From Caballeronia zhejiangensis (GTDB lineage Bacteria; Pseudomonadota; Gammaproteobacteria; Burkholderiales; Burkholderiaceae): DNA of 64,000 nucleotides. The DNA is taken from positions 1-64,000 of the forward strand of contig NZ_JFHD01000010.1 of the NCBI RefSeq assembly GCF_000698575.1, in the 5' to 3' direction. Below, one piece after another: positions 34,989 through 42,522 of the stretch. The stretch's first letter is position 1, and each line of letters opens with the position of its first letter. A model generated the notes under the pieces. The model did no database searches. It was not told where the DNA came from and saw nothing but the letters and a program-made list of their open reading frames with translations. The translations under genes were made by a program, and so were the position numbers.

Positions 34989-35135
34989 ATGCAAAAGAAG
35001 CGCATCATCCTTGCGGCCGCCATGATGTCGATGAGCCTTATCGCATTCATGTCGATGAGTAACAGTTACAGCGCCGCCGATACGTTCCCGATCGCTCGTG
35101 CGGCCCCGGAGCAGGTACAGGTGTTTCAGCAGTGA
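34989..35135 (+). CDS. Small secreted peptide precursor (48 aa)
   Basis: A 48-aa ORF with a textbook signal peptide: MQKKR, then a hydrophobic core IILAAAMMSMSLIAFMSM, and an S-A-A cleavage site after about residue 30. The predicted mature peptide is 18 residues (DTFPIARAAPEQVQVFQQ). The stop is followed by short GAAGCAGTA repeats (35134-35157) and then a strong terminator, so it forms a complete stand-alone transcription unit. The ribosome site is weak (GAGAGAACGAA). I do not recognise it. The evidence is composition, signal peptide and terminator; conservation should decide. Confidence 0.6.
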   Translation: MQKKRIILAAAMMSMSLIAFMSMSNSYSAADTFPIARAAPEQVQVFQQ

Positions 35136-35205
35136 AGCAGTAGAAGCAGTAGAAGCAAGGCAGTATCCGCAGCAGCAGTAAAACGTGACGTGAAAGTGAT
35201 AAAAG

Positions 35206-35243
35206 AGCCGGACGTGTGCGCAAGCATCCGTCCGGCTTTTTTA
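35206..35243 (+). terminator. Rho-independent terminator after the small peptide gene
   Basis: AGCCGGACG (35206-35214) pairs with CGTCCGGCT (35229-35237) across a 14-nt loop and is followed by six T. Confidence 0.85.
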
Positions 35244-35367
35244 TGCGCGTCCGAAACGCATGCAACGCGCATGCGCCGGCGCACATTATTTCGATGGAAC
35301 GCCTTGCGCCTGAGCATTTGCCGCCTACACTTAAAGTAGTTTCTCAACTGCTTCGAAGGAGGCAACA

Positions 35368-35574
35368 ATGAGAACGAGAACACGCGAAGTCGTTCGCCTG
35401 CTCGCGACGTTCCGCCACTCGGCGCGCTGTCGGACGTTGCGTGCGGCGGCGGCGGCGCAGGAAGCGCGCGATCTCGCCAACGAGCCTTCGTCCGACGACC
35501 CATCGGAAGACGATGAGCGCGCCGAGTCCGAAGCGCCCTCCGTCGTTCGCAAGCCTCATCCGGGCATGCACTGA
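35368..35574 (+). CDS. Small charged protein (68 aa)
   Basis: A 68-aa ORF preceded by a near-perfect ribosome site (GAAGGAGGCAACA before ATG). The N-terminal half is basic (MRTRTREVVRLLATFRHS), and the second half is acidic and disordered (SSDDPSEDDERAESEAPS). No motif is recognised and no signal peptide is seen. The bipolar charge suggests nucleic-acid or protein-partner binding, but that is speculation. It converges on the YflT-like gene with an 11-bp gap. Confidence 0.65.
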   Translation: MRTRTREVVRLLATFRHSARCRTLRAAAAAQEARDLANEPSSDDPSEDDERAESEAPSVVRKPHPGMH

Positions 35575-35585
35575 AAACGCTGCGC

Positions 35586-36020
35586 TCAGACGCCCGCCGG
35601 ATTCCTGAACGGGGAGAAGCGCCAGTGGCCGCTCGCGTCCTTGACCGCGATCGCGCCGTGCTCGTGCAGCATTTCGCCGATCGCGCCCGGCTTGATGTCA
35701 TCGTTGATGCGGATGACGAGCAGCGTGCGCTGTGGCGTGGCGTCGTCGGCGGCATGAGACGCGGGCGGGCGCGGCGAGACCGGCTCGTGCGGCACGAACC
35801 GATTGCGCGCGCAGATCACGCCTTGATGCTCGCCATGAGCGACGTACTCCGCATCGTCCTCGTCGTGCGCGGGCGGCAGCAGAGCATCGATATCGCTCTC
35901 GCCACGTCCGGCCCGATAAAGATGCGCGTCGTCGCGTCGCAAACCCGCGAGCTGCAATGCGCGAAGCGCGTCGTGTCCGTCCCGATAGGATCCGAACACA
36001 CCAACTATGACCTGATTCAT
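35586..36020 (-). CDS. YflT-like general stress domain protein
   Basis: A 144-aa protein starting MNQVIVGVFGSYRDGHDALRAL, the pattern of heat-induced stress protein YflT domains (VVGVFDS, then AxxAVxxLxxAG). Later strands (TLLVIRIND, GEMLHEHGAIAVKDASGHW) complete a small alpha/beta fold. GAGGGGG precedes ATG 36020; a start 17 codons earlier is less likely. The middle is loop-rich, with a short Pro/His-rich segment. Members are stress-induced cytosolic proteins of unknown mechanism. Confidence 0.7.
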   Translation of the reverse strand: MNQVIVGVFGSYRDGHDALRALQLAGLRRDDAHLYRAGRGESDIDALLPPAHDEDDAEYVAHGEHQGVICARNRFVPHEPVSPRPPASHAADDATPQRTLLVIRINDDIKPGAIGEMLHEHGAIAVKDASGHWRFSPFRNPAGV

Positions 36021-36275
36021 CGTCGCCCCCTCTGTCAGTCCGAATGAGTCGCGGACCGGCAATGTCTTCATGCGCGGTCTTTCGCAGTCGTGATCCGCGC
36101 TCTTTCGATTCGTCAGATGAAGTGCAGCAACACGCGTTCCCGAATGAAGGTTCTGAAAGGAGCGCCGAGGATGACCATTCGTCCGCAGGTTGCGACCCCA
36201 ACGCCGATCACCTAAAGTAACTGAGCTTCTTTCCCGGATCCGCGCGTCACGCGACGCGCTCTTCGCGAGGTTCGA

Positions 36276-36650
36276 ATGATTGCGAAAGCCTGTGCTTGGG
36301 TGCTCGTGCTGATGGCAGGCTCCGCAGCGGCGGCGCCTTGCTATAACGATGGCGATGTCGTCACGCTCGAAGGCACGGCGACGCGCCAGTCCGCACGCGA
36401 AGGCGATGCGTCCCCCAAGCCCGCGTGGGTGCTATCGCTGTCGCGTCCGGTGTGCGTGATGAGCGCGAGCACAGGACAAGGCGGTCGCCAGCAGACGAAT
36501 GTGTCGGCGGTGCAGATCATCGATGCGACGCCCACGGAGAACGCACGCATTCAACTGACGGGCAAGCTCGTCACGGGCAATGTCAGCGCTTACTACGCAG
36601 TGCCCACGGCAATCTGGGTGCTGAAGCAGCGGGTGCTGTCGGGACAATAG
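36276..36650 (+). CDS. Exported protein, DUF4431-like
   Basis: A 124-aa protein with a Sec signal peptide (MIAKACAWVLVLMAGSAAAA, cleavage after about residue 20). The mature domain, CYNDGDVVTLEGTATRQ followed by WVLSLSRPVCVMSAS and GKLVTGNVSAYYAVPTAIWV, is a small beta-barrel like DUF4431 (OB-like) periplasmic proteins. Two cysteines (residues 22 and about 60) could form a disulfide. GCGAGG lies upstream. No function is assigned to the family. Confidence 0.75.
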   Translation: MIAKACAWVLVLMAGSAAAAPCYNDGDVVTLEGTATRQSAREGDASPKPAWVLSLSRPVCVMSASTGQGGRQQTNVSAVQIIDATPTENARIQLTGKLVTGNVSAYYAVPTAIWVLKQRVLSGQ

Positions 36651-36713
36651 CGGGTACATAGCGCCGCGCGGCCCGCAGGGCGATGCTTCGAAACCGGCGA
36701 GAAGTACGAACGA

Positions 36714-36887
36714 TCAGGCGGCTTTCGCGTGCGCCTGATAGCGCCAGTATTCAGCGACGACGATATGCAACGGCTGATTCTCCAGCTTGCGTTCCTCGCC
36801 GAATCGCAGGATGGCGTCGAGTTGTGCGCCAGTGCAACGGAACGCTTCGCGGCGCATCGCCGTCTGGTTTTTCTTGTGCGTGGTCAT
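36714..36887 (-). CDS. Small conserved-looking protein (57 aa)
   Basis: A 57-aa minus-strand ORF. It starts MTTHKKNQTAMRREAFRC, continues TGAQLDAILRFGEERKLENQ, and ends IVVAEYWRYQAHAKAA. Its composition is that of a real, soluble, helical protein rather than a GC-rich shadow, with Ile, Tyr, Asn and Glu well represented. AAAAAGGA lies upstream of the ATG. It follows the DUF4431-like gene tail to tail. I do not recognise it. The N-terminal Lys/Arg-rich start may bind nucleic acid. Confidence 0.62.
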   Translation of the reverse strand: MTTHKKNQTAMRREAFRCTGAQLDAILRFGEERKLENQPLHIVVAEYWRYQAHAKAA

Positions 36888-37169
36888 GGCAATCCTTTTT
36901 CTAGGACCTTCCCCGACAGGGCAGGCTCGTTCGAACGGGGCGGCCCGTGCGCGCGAACACTGTCTGCTGCTTCCACATTAGGCCGGAGCCGCGCACGCGC
37001 GACCGGTCGTTAGCGCACATAGCCGTCGAGACATTGCAAACAGCGCAAAGCGCGGGCCAGGGTGCGGAATCGCTTCGTTTCCTTGCGCCGCTGGAATAAA
37101 GCCTTCGGTTGCGACGTTTAGCATTCATGGAACCGCGCTCCATGACAGACGCGGAACGAGGAGGAGCCT

Positions 37170-37460
37170 GTGAGCGTCGATCAGCTCGCGCAGGAGGAAC
37201 TCGCGCACATCGGCCGGATGATCGCGGAGCTTGAGCGCGTGGCGGCGAAAGCACGCGGGGAGCCGATGCGGCATGCCGTCATGCAGCAGGCGTACTGGCA
37301 ACGGCGTATCGATGCGTTGATCGATGCGTCGGCGAACGCGCCGTTGCGCCGCGACGCCGACGCGCTGCGCGAGCGTCTGGCCGATGTTTTCGCCGATGCG
37401 CGCGCACGAAACACCGGGTACGCGGGACAAGCGGCGCGGGAGACCGGCAGCAGGAAGTGA
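37170..37460 (+). CDS. Small helical protein (96 aa)
   Basis: A 96-aa ORF with a GTG start behind GAGGAGG. The sequence is almost entirely amphipathic helix: DQLAQEELAHIGRMIAELERVAAKARG, then HAVMQQAYWQRRIDALID and LRRDADALRERLADVFADARA. This fits a small helical hairpin or coiled-coil protein in the cytosol. No family is recognised. It lies 53 bp before the stop of the convergent protease gene. Confidence 0.68.
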   Translation: MSVDQLAQEELAHIGRMIAELERVAAKARGEPMRHAVMQQAYWQRRIDALIDASANAPLRRDADALRERLADVFADARARNTGYAGQAARETGSRK

Positions 37461-37513
37461 AGTGAAGCGTTGGGAGGCGGCGCGTGTGCATCGAGGCACG
37501 CGCCGCCGCCGCG

Positions 37514-38560
37514 TCAGCCCGTCTGCTCGACGGGCGTCACGTCGATATCGAGCTTCTGCGTGCCGCGCAGCACCGCGATCTTCACCGGCCTGTCGATGCG
37601 CGATGCGTCCAGCGTGCGCTGCAAACTGTCGACGCTATCGATGGCGACGTCATCCACCGCGACGATCCGATCGCCTGTGCGCAGGCCGCCGAGCGCGGCC
37701 GGACTGCCTTTGACGATCTCCATCACATGCACGCCGCTTGCCGACGGAAGCGCGAAAAAGCGCTGCACGCGCCGCGAGATCGGCGTCGTCGTACCCGCCA
37801 CGCCGATATACGCGCGCCGCACGCGCCCGTACGCGAAGATCTGCATGATGACCCACTTCGCCGTATCGATCGCGGTCGCGAACGAGATGGCCTGCGCGCC
37901 GGCGATGATCGCGGTGTTCACGCCGATCACCTGGCCTGCCGAATTGATGAGCGGCCCGCCCGAGTTGCCGGGATTGAGCGCGGCATCGGTCTGAATGACG
38001 TCATAGATCATGCGGCCCGAAGTCGAGCGCAGCGTTCGGCCGAGCGCGGAGACGACGCCCGTCGTGACGGTCTGCGCGAGCCCGAGCGGATTGCCTACCG
38101 CGATCGCGATCTGTCCTACGCGAAGGCGGCCCGAGTCGCCCAGTTCGACATGCGGCAGCGGCTCCGGCGAGCCGATGCGCAGCACCGCGAGATCGCTTGC
38201 GGGATCGTCGCCGACGAGATCGGCGTCGAAGCGCGTGCCATCGGCGAGCGTGACGACGATATGCGTCGCGCCGTGCACGACGTGACTATTGGTCAGCAGA
38301 TAGCCGTCGGGCGTGAAGATGAATCCCGAGCCCGTGCCGCCGACACTGCGTCGCGCGCCGCGCGCGTCAGCCAGTTGACGTTCGACGGAAATGAACACGA
38401 CTGCTTGCTGCACGCGCTCCAGCGCGCCGATGACGGTGCGCGAATAGGCGTCGAGCAGGGCCCCATCGTCGATAGCGTCGATGGGGTCGAGCGGGGTGGA
38501 GGGCGCGGCGTCCTGCGCCCCGCGCGCAAGATCGTCGATGAATTGAGGCCGGCTTCCCAT
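37514..38560 (-). CDS. HtrA-like serine protease without signal peptide
   Basis: A 348-aa trypsin-like S1C protease with a C-terminal PDZ domain (about 255-340; VHVMEIVKGSPAALGGLRTGDRIVAVDD). The catalytic triad is complete: H93 in LTNSHVV, D123 in ASDLAVLRIG and S200 in NPGNSGGPL. HtrA/Deg proteases are normally periplasmic, but this one begins MGSRPQFIDDLARGAQ with no signal peptide or membrane helix. It may be cytosolic, or the true start may be elsewhere. It is transcribed downstream of an Ap4A phosphorylase-type gene, with 54 bp between. Confidence 0.88.
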   Translation of the reverse strand: MGSRPQFIDDLARGAQDAAPSTPLDPIDAIDDGALLDAYSRTVIGALERVQQAVVFISVERQLADARGARRSVGGTGSGFIFTPDGYLLTNSHVVHGATHIVVTLADGTRFDADLVGDDPASDLAVLRIGSPEPLPHVELGDSGRLRVGQIAIAVGNPLGLAQTVTTGVVSALGRTLRSTSGRMIYDVIQTDAALNPGNSGGPLINSAGQVIGVNTAIIAGAQAISFATAIDTAKWVIMQIFAYGRVRRAYIGVAGTTTPISRRVQRFFALPSASGVHVMEIVKGSPAALGGLRTGDRIVAVDDVAIDSVDSLQRTLDASRIDRPVKIAVLRGTQKLDIDVTPVEQTG

Positions 38561-38614
38561 GTTCCTTGAACTCCCGATGTCTGGATGCGGACATGCGGGT
38601 CGCCGGAGCCGATT

Positions 38615-39490
38615 TCAAGAGATAGTTGCGTTTGCAAGTAGTTTCATCGGACCCAGCGTTTCGACGACCTCGCGCTGTGCGTCGTCGCGAACGAAGAGCG
38701 AGCCGGCGAATCCGAGCGCATTCACCGCGACGCCCTCGACATGCGATACGCTGCGCGGCACCGCGAGCATCCATCGACGCGTGACGAGCAGGTTATAAGG
38801 CGCGCTTTGATGTTCGACGCCCATGACATCGAGCGGTTGCACGCCGATCGCGTTCAGCAGTTGCAGATAGGTTGCGTGCACGTTGGCGATGCTGTCATCG
38901 TCGAGCCATGCGGCTGCGTGCGCGAACGCGAGTTGCGGCACGCGAAAGATGCCGCTCGTGCGCGCCGCTTCGATGGCCGCTTCGATCGGCAATGCCTGAC
39001 CATCGAGCGGCAGCGGCACCATCTGCAGATGCTTGTGCGGCTGGCTCGATCCGGCGATGCTGCCGCCGTTATAGAAGCCGAGTGCATCGAAACGATCGAG
39101 GCAGGCAAAGAGCGCGGCGAAGTCGTCCTCGCTGATGAGCGTCTCTTGCGGCTCGAAGTCCGTCGTCACGATCAGCAGATGATGCGCGAGCACGTTGAAC
39201 TTGTTGAGCAACAGAAAATGCCGCTCGCCGATATCGCCGACACGCAGCGCTTCCTCGCATGGCGAGAATGGATCGCGCCATGCGCTCGCGGCATCGGCGG
39301 CGGACTTTGCCGCGAGTTTCGATGCCTGCTCCTTGCGCGCGATATTAGCGGCCTGTCGTACGAGAAAGCGCACGCCGCCATCTTCGATCACGCTTTGCGC
39401 GGTATCGAACGAACGCAGTGCGCCGCATGCGAGTGCGCGTTCGGTTTGCGTGATTACGTCCTGCCACGAAGGGGTGTTCATGTGCGTCAT
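38615..39490 (-). CDS. ATP adenylyltransferase / Ap4A phosphorylase-like protein
   Basis: A 291-aa HIT-superfamily (GalT branch) protein similar to fungal Apa1/Apa2 Ap4A phosphorylases. Those enzymes split diadenosine tetraphosphate with phosphate into ATP and ADP. The catalytic H-x-H-x-Q is in SQPHKHLQMVPL. The upstream segments DPFSPCEEALRVGDIGERH and LLNKFNVLAHHLLIVT are family hallmarks, and HQSAPYNLLVTRRWMLAVPR is the C-terminal ATP_transf domain. AAGGAG supports ATG 39490. Ap4A is a stress alarmone, in keeping with the stress-type neighbours. Confidence 0.85.
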   Translation of the reverse strand: MTHMNTPSWQDVITQTERALACGALRSFDTAQSVIEDGGVRFLVRQAANIARKEQASKLAAKSAADAASAWRDPFSPCEEALRVGDIGERHFLLLNKFNVLAHHLLIVTTDFEPQETLISEDDFAALFACLDRFDALGFYNGGSIAGSSQPHKHLQMVPLPLDGQALPIEAAIEAARTSGIFRVPQLAFAHAAAWLDDDSIANVHATYLQLLNAIGVQPLDVMGVEHQSAPYNLLVTRRWMLAVPRSVSHVEGVAVNALGFAGSLFVRDDAQREVVETLGPMKLLANATIS

Positions 39491-39663
39491 GCTGCTCCTT
39501 TTCCGAATGCGAATCGTTCGAACGCATCCGGAGATACTCGCATAAGCGTGCGCTGCCTGCATGGTGATACCCAAGCACGGTGACTTGCTTCGTGCGTGTT
39601 GAAAAGCGTTCCTGTGCGCGTCGTCTATATTGGATTCATGACGCTCCGATATGGAGGTGCGAG

Positions 39664-40173
39664 ATGAGGCGCATCTATTTTCTGCTGCCGAGTGTGGCGA
39701 GCGCGAAGGGGATCATCGACGAATTGCTGCTGAAGCGAATCGAATGGCGGCATATCCATGTGCTTGCGCGGCCTCATGAACCGCTGGAGGATTTGCCTCA
39801 AGCGACACTCGTTCAACGCACCGATCTCTTGCCTGCGCTTGCTCGCGGAACGGCTGCAGGAGGCGTGACGGGCGCGCTCGCCGGACTTGTTGCGATGGCA
39901 TTTCCGCCTGCGGGTTTGACGATTGCCGGCGGCGCGGTCGTTTGCATGACGCTCGCGAGCATGGGCTTCGGCGCATGGGCCGCGACGATGATCGGCGTGG
40001 GCATTCCGAATACGCGTTTGCGGCGGTTCGAGCATGCGATCGACGATGGCGAATTGCTGATGATGGTCGATGTGCCGAAGGATCGTGTCGAGGAGATCGA
40101 GGCGCTGGTGAAGAGTCATCATCCGGAGGCCGATGTCGAAGGGGCCGATCCTACGATTCCGGCTTTTCCTTGA
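39664..40173 (+). CDS. DUF1269-like membrane-associated protein
   Basis: A 169-aa protein. The N-terminal fold RRIYFLLPSVASAKGIIDELLLKRI resembles a YflT/DUF1269-type ferredoxin-like domain. A hydrophobic Gly/Ala-rich pair of helices follows (GTAAGGVTGALAGLVAMAF, then GGAVVCMTLASMGFGAWAATM), probably a glycine-zipper hairpin in the membrane. The C-terminal part (GELLMMVDVPKDRVEEIEALV) repeats the fold. GGAGG supports ATG 39664. This class is common in betaproteobacterial stress loci, with function unknown. The next feature downstream is a nested hairpin. Confidence 0.75.
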   Translation: MRRIYFLLPSVASAKGIIDELLLKRIEWRHIHVLARPHEPLEDLPQATLVQRTDLLPALARGTAAGGVTGALAGLVAMAFPPAGLTIAGGAVVCMTLASMGFGAWAATMIGVGIPNTRLRRFEHAIDDGELLMMVDVPKDRVEEIEALVKSHHPEADVEGADPTIPAFP

Positions 40174-40182
40174 TTTTTTCGC

Positions 40183-40262
40183 TTTCGCCGGATCCCGTCT
40201 TCTAAGTGGTCTATTAGCACAGGGGCAGTGCTAATAGACCGACACGAATACGGGATCCAGCG
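40183..40262. repeat. Nested inverted repeat related to the left-edge 34-bp array
   Basis: An inner 13-bp perfect stem (40208-40220 with 40228-40240, 7-nt loop) is flanked by outer arms 40186-40198 and 40250-40262, which pair in 12 of 13 positions. Both outer arms contain the CGGGATCC core. The left arm, read on the minus strand, matches 18 of 20 bases of the 34-bp repeat at 1-136. The right side matches 22 of 27. No T-run follows, so it is not an ordinary terminator. It resembles a REP/BIME-type dispersed palindrome and lies 144 bp upstream of the parA-like gene. Confidence 0.85.
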
Positions 40263-40405
40263 ACACCTCCCGAACAAACGAACAAAAACCCAAAGCCAAA
40301 AACCGCAACCATATTGATGCGATAAGATCACATCCCTGGAACCGCTCAACCCCAGCCAGAACGCACAAAGAAACGAGCGTTCACAAACCCAGGAAGAAAA
40401 ACCCG

Positions 40406-41170
40406 ATGCGCCGTGTGGTCTTCAATCAAAAGGGTGGCGTAGGCAAGTCCACCATCGTCTGCAATCTCGCCGCGATCAGCGCTTCCCGGGGCCTGCGCAC
40501 ACTCGTCATCGACCTCGATCCGCAGGGCAATGCAAGCCAGTACCTGCTAGGCGAACAAGCCCGCGATGCACAGCCGAATCTCGCAAGCTTCTTCGAATCC
40601 GCATTGAGCTATAGCTTTCGCGAACCGGCGTTCGAGTCCTTCATTCATGCAACGCCATTCGAGAATCTCGACATCGTGCCGTCGCATCCGAATCTCGAAG
40701 CGCTGCAAAGCAAGCTCGAATCGCGCTACAAGATCTATAAGCTGCGTGACGCATTGAAGGGACTGCAACACTACGACGCCGTCTATATCGACACGCCGCC
40801 CGCGCTCAACTTCTTCACGCGCTCCGCATTGATCGCCGTGGAGCGCTGTCTGATTCCATTCGATTGCGACGACTTCTCGCGCCGCGCGCTCTATTCGGTG
40901 CTCGATAACGTGCAGGAGATCCGCCACGATCACAATCCGGATCTGAGCGTCGAAGGCATCGTCATCAATCAGTTCCAGCCGCGCGCAAGCCTGCCCCAGC
41001 AACTCGTCGACGAACTACGCGGCGAAGATTTGCCTGTGCTCAATTCGCATCTGTCGCTCTCCGTGAAAATCCGCGAGAGCCATCAGCACGCGCGGCCGAT
41101 GATCTATCTCGAACCGCGTCACAAGCTCGCGCAGGAATACGTCGCGCTGCACGAGGAACTGAACGGCTGA
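40406..41170 (+). CDS. Orphan ParA-family ATPase
   Basis: A 254-aa ParA/MinD-superfamily P-loop ATPase. It begins MRRVVFNQKGGVGKSTIVCNLAAISA with the deviant Walker A KGGVGKST. Walker A' is TLVIDLDPQGNAS, and Walker B is AVYIDTPPALNF. No ParB gene or parS cluster is adjacent; the next gene is a divergently unrelated LysR. Such orphans position plasmids, chemoreceptor arrays, PHA granules or other cargo. The nested hairpin just upstream is the only nearby candidate recognition element. The start is the first ATG (GAAGAAAAACCCG precedes it). Confidence 0.87.
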   Translation: MRRVVFNQKGGVGKSTIVCNLAAISASRGLRTLVIDLDPQGNASQYLLGEQARDAQPNLASFFESALSYSFREPAFESFIHATPFENLDIVPSHPNLEALQSKLESRYKIYKLRDALKGLQHYDAVYIDTPPALNFFTRSALIAVERCLIPFDCDDFSRRALYSVLDNVQEIRHDHNPDLSVEGIVINQFQPRASLPQQLVDELRGEDLPVLNSHLSLSVKIRESHQHARPMIYLEPRHKLAQEYVALHEELNG

Positions 41171-41276
41171 CGCGCCGCACTACACGAGAGCGCGGGTAAG
41201 TCGGGAATAAATCGGCATCACGCACGTTCTCGCAGAAGACAGGCGCAATCCGTCGCGCCTTCTTTTTCGCCAGAAC

Positions 41277-42272
41277 ATGAATATGACCACCGTTCCATCG
41301 CAGGCTTCGCACGGGTCTCTCACGGCGACTTCGTCCGGGGCGCCTCCATCGACAGAAAGTCTTTCCGGCATGGTCGCGTTCGTGCGCGCCGCCGAGTCGG
41401 GCAGCTTCGTCGCGGCAGGGCGCGCGCTCGGATTGTCGGCTTCGGCAGTAGGCAAGAGCGTGATGCGGCTCGAAGCGAAGCTCGGCGTGCAACTGCTCAA
41501 TCGCACGACGCGCAGGATCGGCCTCACGCACGAAGGCGCACGTTTCTTCGCGCGCTGCAAACGCATGCTCGCCGATCTCGAAGAAGCAGAGAACGAGCTG
41601 TTCCATTCGACGTCGTCGCCGCGCGGACGCCTGCGCATCAGCGCGCCGTCGCTCGGCACGCGGCTATTGATGCCGCTCGTGCCGGACTTCAGGCGGCGCT
41701 ATCCGGACATCGAACTGGATATCGAATTCAGCGATCGCGTAGTCGATGTCACGCAGGAAGGGTATGACGCGGTGATCCGCACAGGGCGTCTCGCCGATTC
41801 GCAATTGCTCGCGCGCCCGCTCACGCAATACGGTCCGGTCGTGATTGGCTCGCCCGCATACTTCGCGGGTCATGGCGAGCCCGCGACGCCCGGCGATCTC
41901 GATGGCCATGCGTGCATCCGCTTCCGTTCTCCGGCGAGCGGCCGTCCCGAGCCCTGGCGTTTCGCGCGTGACGATCACACGTTCGCAATCGATCCGCACG
42001 CGACGCTCACGTTCAACGACATGGAAGCCGTGCTCGCAGCCTGCATCTCCGGATTGGGGCTCGCGTGCGTGCCGGATTTCGTCGCGAAGAGCGCGATGGA
42101 CGGCGGCATGCTGCGCGCGGTGCTCGGTGCACACATGCGTACGGAAGGCGTGTTTCAGATTCTATGGCCGCCGAGCCGTCACGAAGCGCCGCGCTTGCGC
42201 GCGTTCATCGATCACGTCGCGCAACGTCTGGGCGGCCTGCCGTCGCACGAAGTGCGGTTTCGCGCGGCTTGA
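41277..42272 (+). CDS. LysR-family regulator
   Basis: A 331-aa LysR-type regulator of the CrgA/AaeR-like subgroup. After a 28-residue Ser/Thr-rich leader, the helix-turn-helix reads FVRAAESGSFVAAGRALGLSASAVGKSVMRLE. The effector domain begins near residue 115 (GRLRISAPSLGTRLLMPLVPDF). The leader is longer than usual, so a start inside it (for example MVAFVRAAESG) is possible. The neighbours (ParA and FmdB-like genes) give no clear target. Many members of this subgroup control divergent oxidoreductase genes, which are absent here. Confidence 0.85.
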   Translation: MNMTTVPSQASHGSLTATSSGAPPSTESLSGMVAFVRAAESGSFVAAGRALGLSASAVGKSVMRLEAKLGVQLLNRTTRRIGLTHEGARFFARCKRMLADLEEAENELFHSTSSPRGRLRISAPSLGTRLLMPLVPDFRRRYPDIELDIEFSDRVVDVTQEGYDAVIRTGRLADSQLLARPLTQYGPVVIGSPAYFAGHGEPATPGDLDGHACIRFRSPASGRPEPWRFARDDHTFAIDPHATLTFNDMEAVLAACISGLGLACVPDFVAKSAMDGGMLRAVLGAHMRTEGVFQILWPPSRHEAPRLRAFIDHVAQRLGGLPSHEVRFRAA

Positions 42273-42275
42273 AGT

Positions 42276-42440
42276 TCAGCTTTTCTTCGTGGTCTTCGCG
42301 ACGAACGGCGCCGGTGCGTGCGCGACCTTCTCGCTGCCGCACTTCGGGCATTTGAGTTGCACCGTTGCATGCTCGACGATGTGCTCCGCGTGCTCGAAGG
42401 TCTCGCCGCAATCCTGACAACGGTATTGATAAGTCGGCAT
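42276..42440 (-). CDS. FmdB-type zinc-ribbon protein
   Basis: A 54-aa protein with the FmdB/CxxC_CXXC_SSSS domain. It starts MPTYQYRCQDCGETFE and has a second C-x2-C in LKCPKCGSEKV, so four cysteines bind one zinc. The ending APAPFVAKTTKKS is typical. GGAGG lies just upstream of ATG 42440. Members are putative regulators of amidase or formate-linked genes, but most have no proven role. Its stop is 3 bp from the stop of the convergent LysR gene. Confidence 0.85.
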   Translation of the reverse strand: MPTYQYRCQDCGETFEHAEHIVEHATVQLKCPKCGSEKVAHAPAPFVAKTTKKS

Positions 42441-42522
42441 GGCATCCTCCCGCGCGCGACCGGTGATCCGGCGCAAGGCACGCCGGTTCCACTCATTCTA
42501 GTTCAGCATTCGCGCGTGAAAA

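Noticed and set aside
38456..38490. Terminator-like hairpin in the protease gene
   Set aside because: It lies inside an intact coding sequence near the N-terminus and has no T-run.
40208..40240. Hairpin at 40.2 kb as an ordinary terminator of the gene before it
   Set aside because: No T-run follows on the plus strand, and the outer arms belong to a repeat family. Termination is possible but not the best reading.
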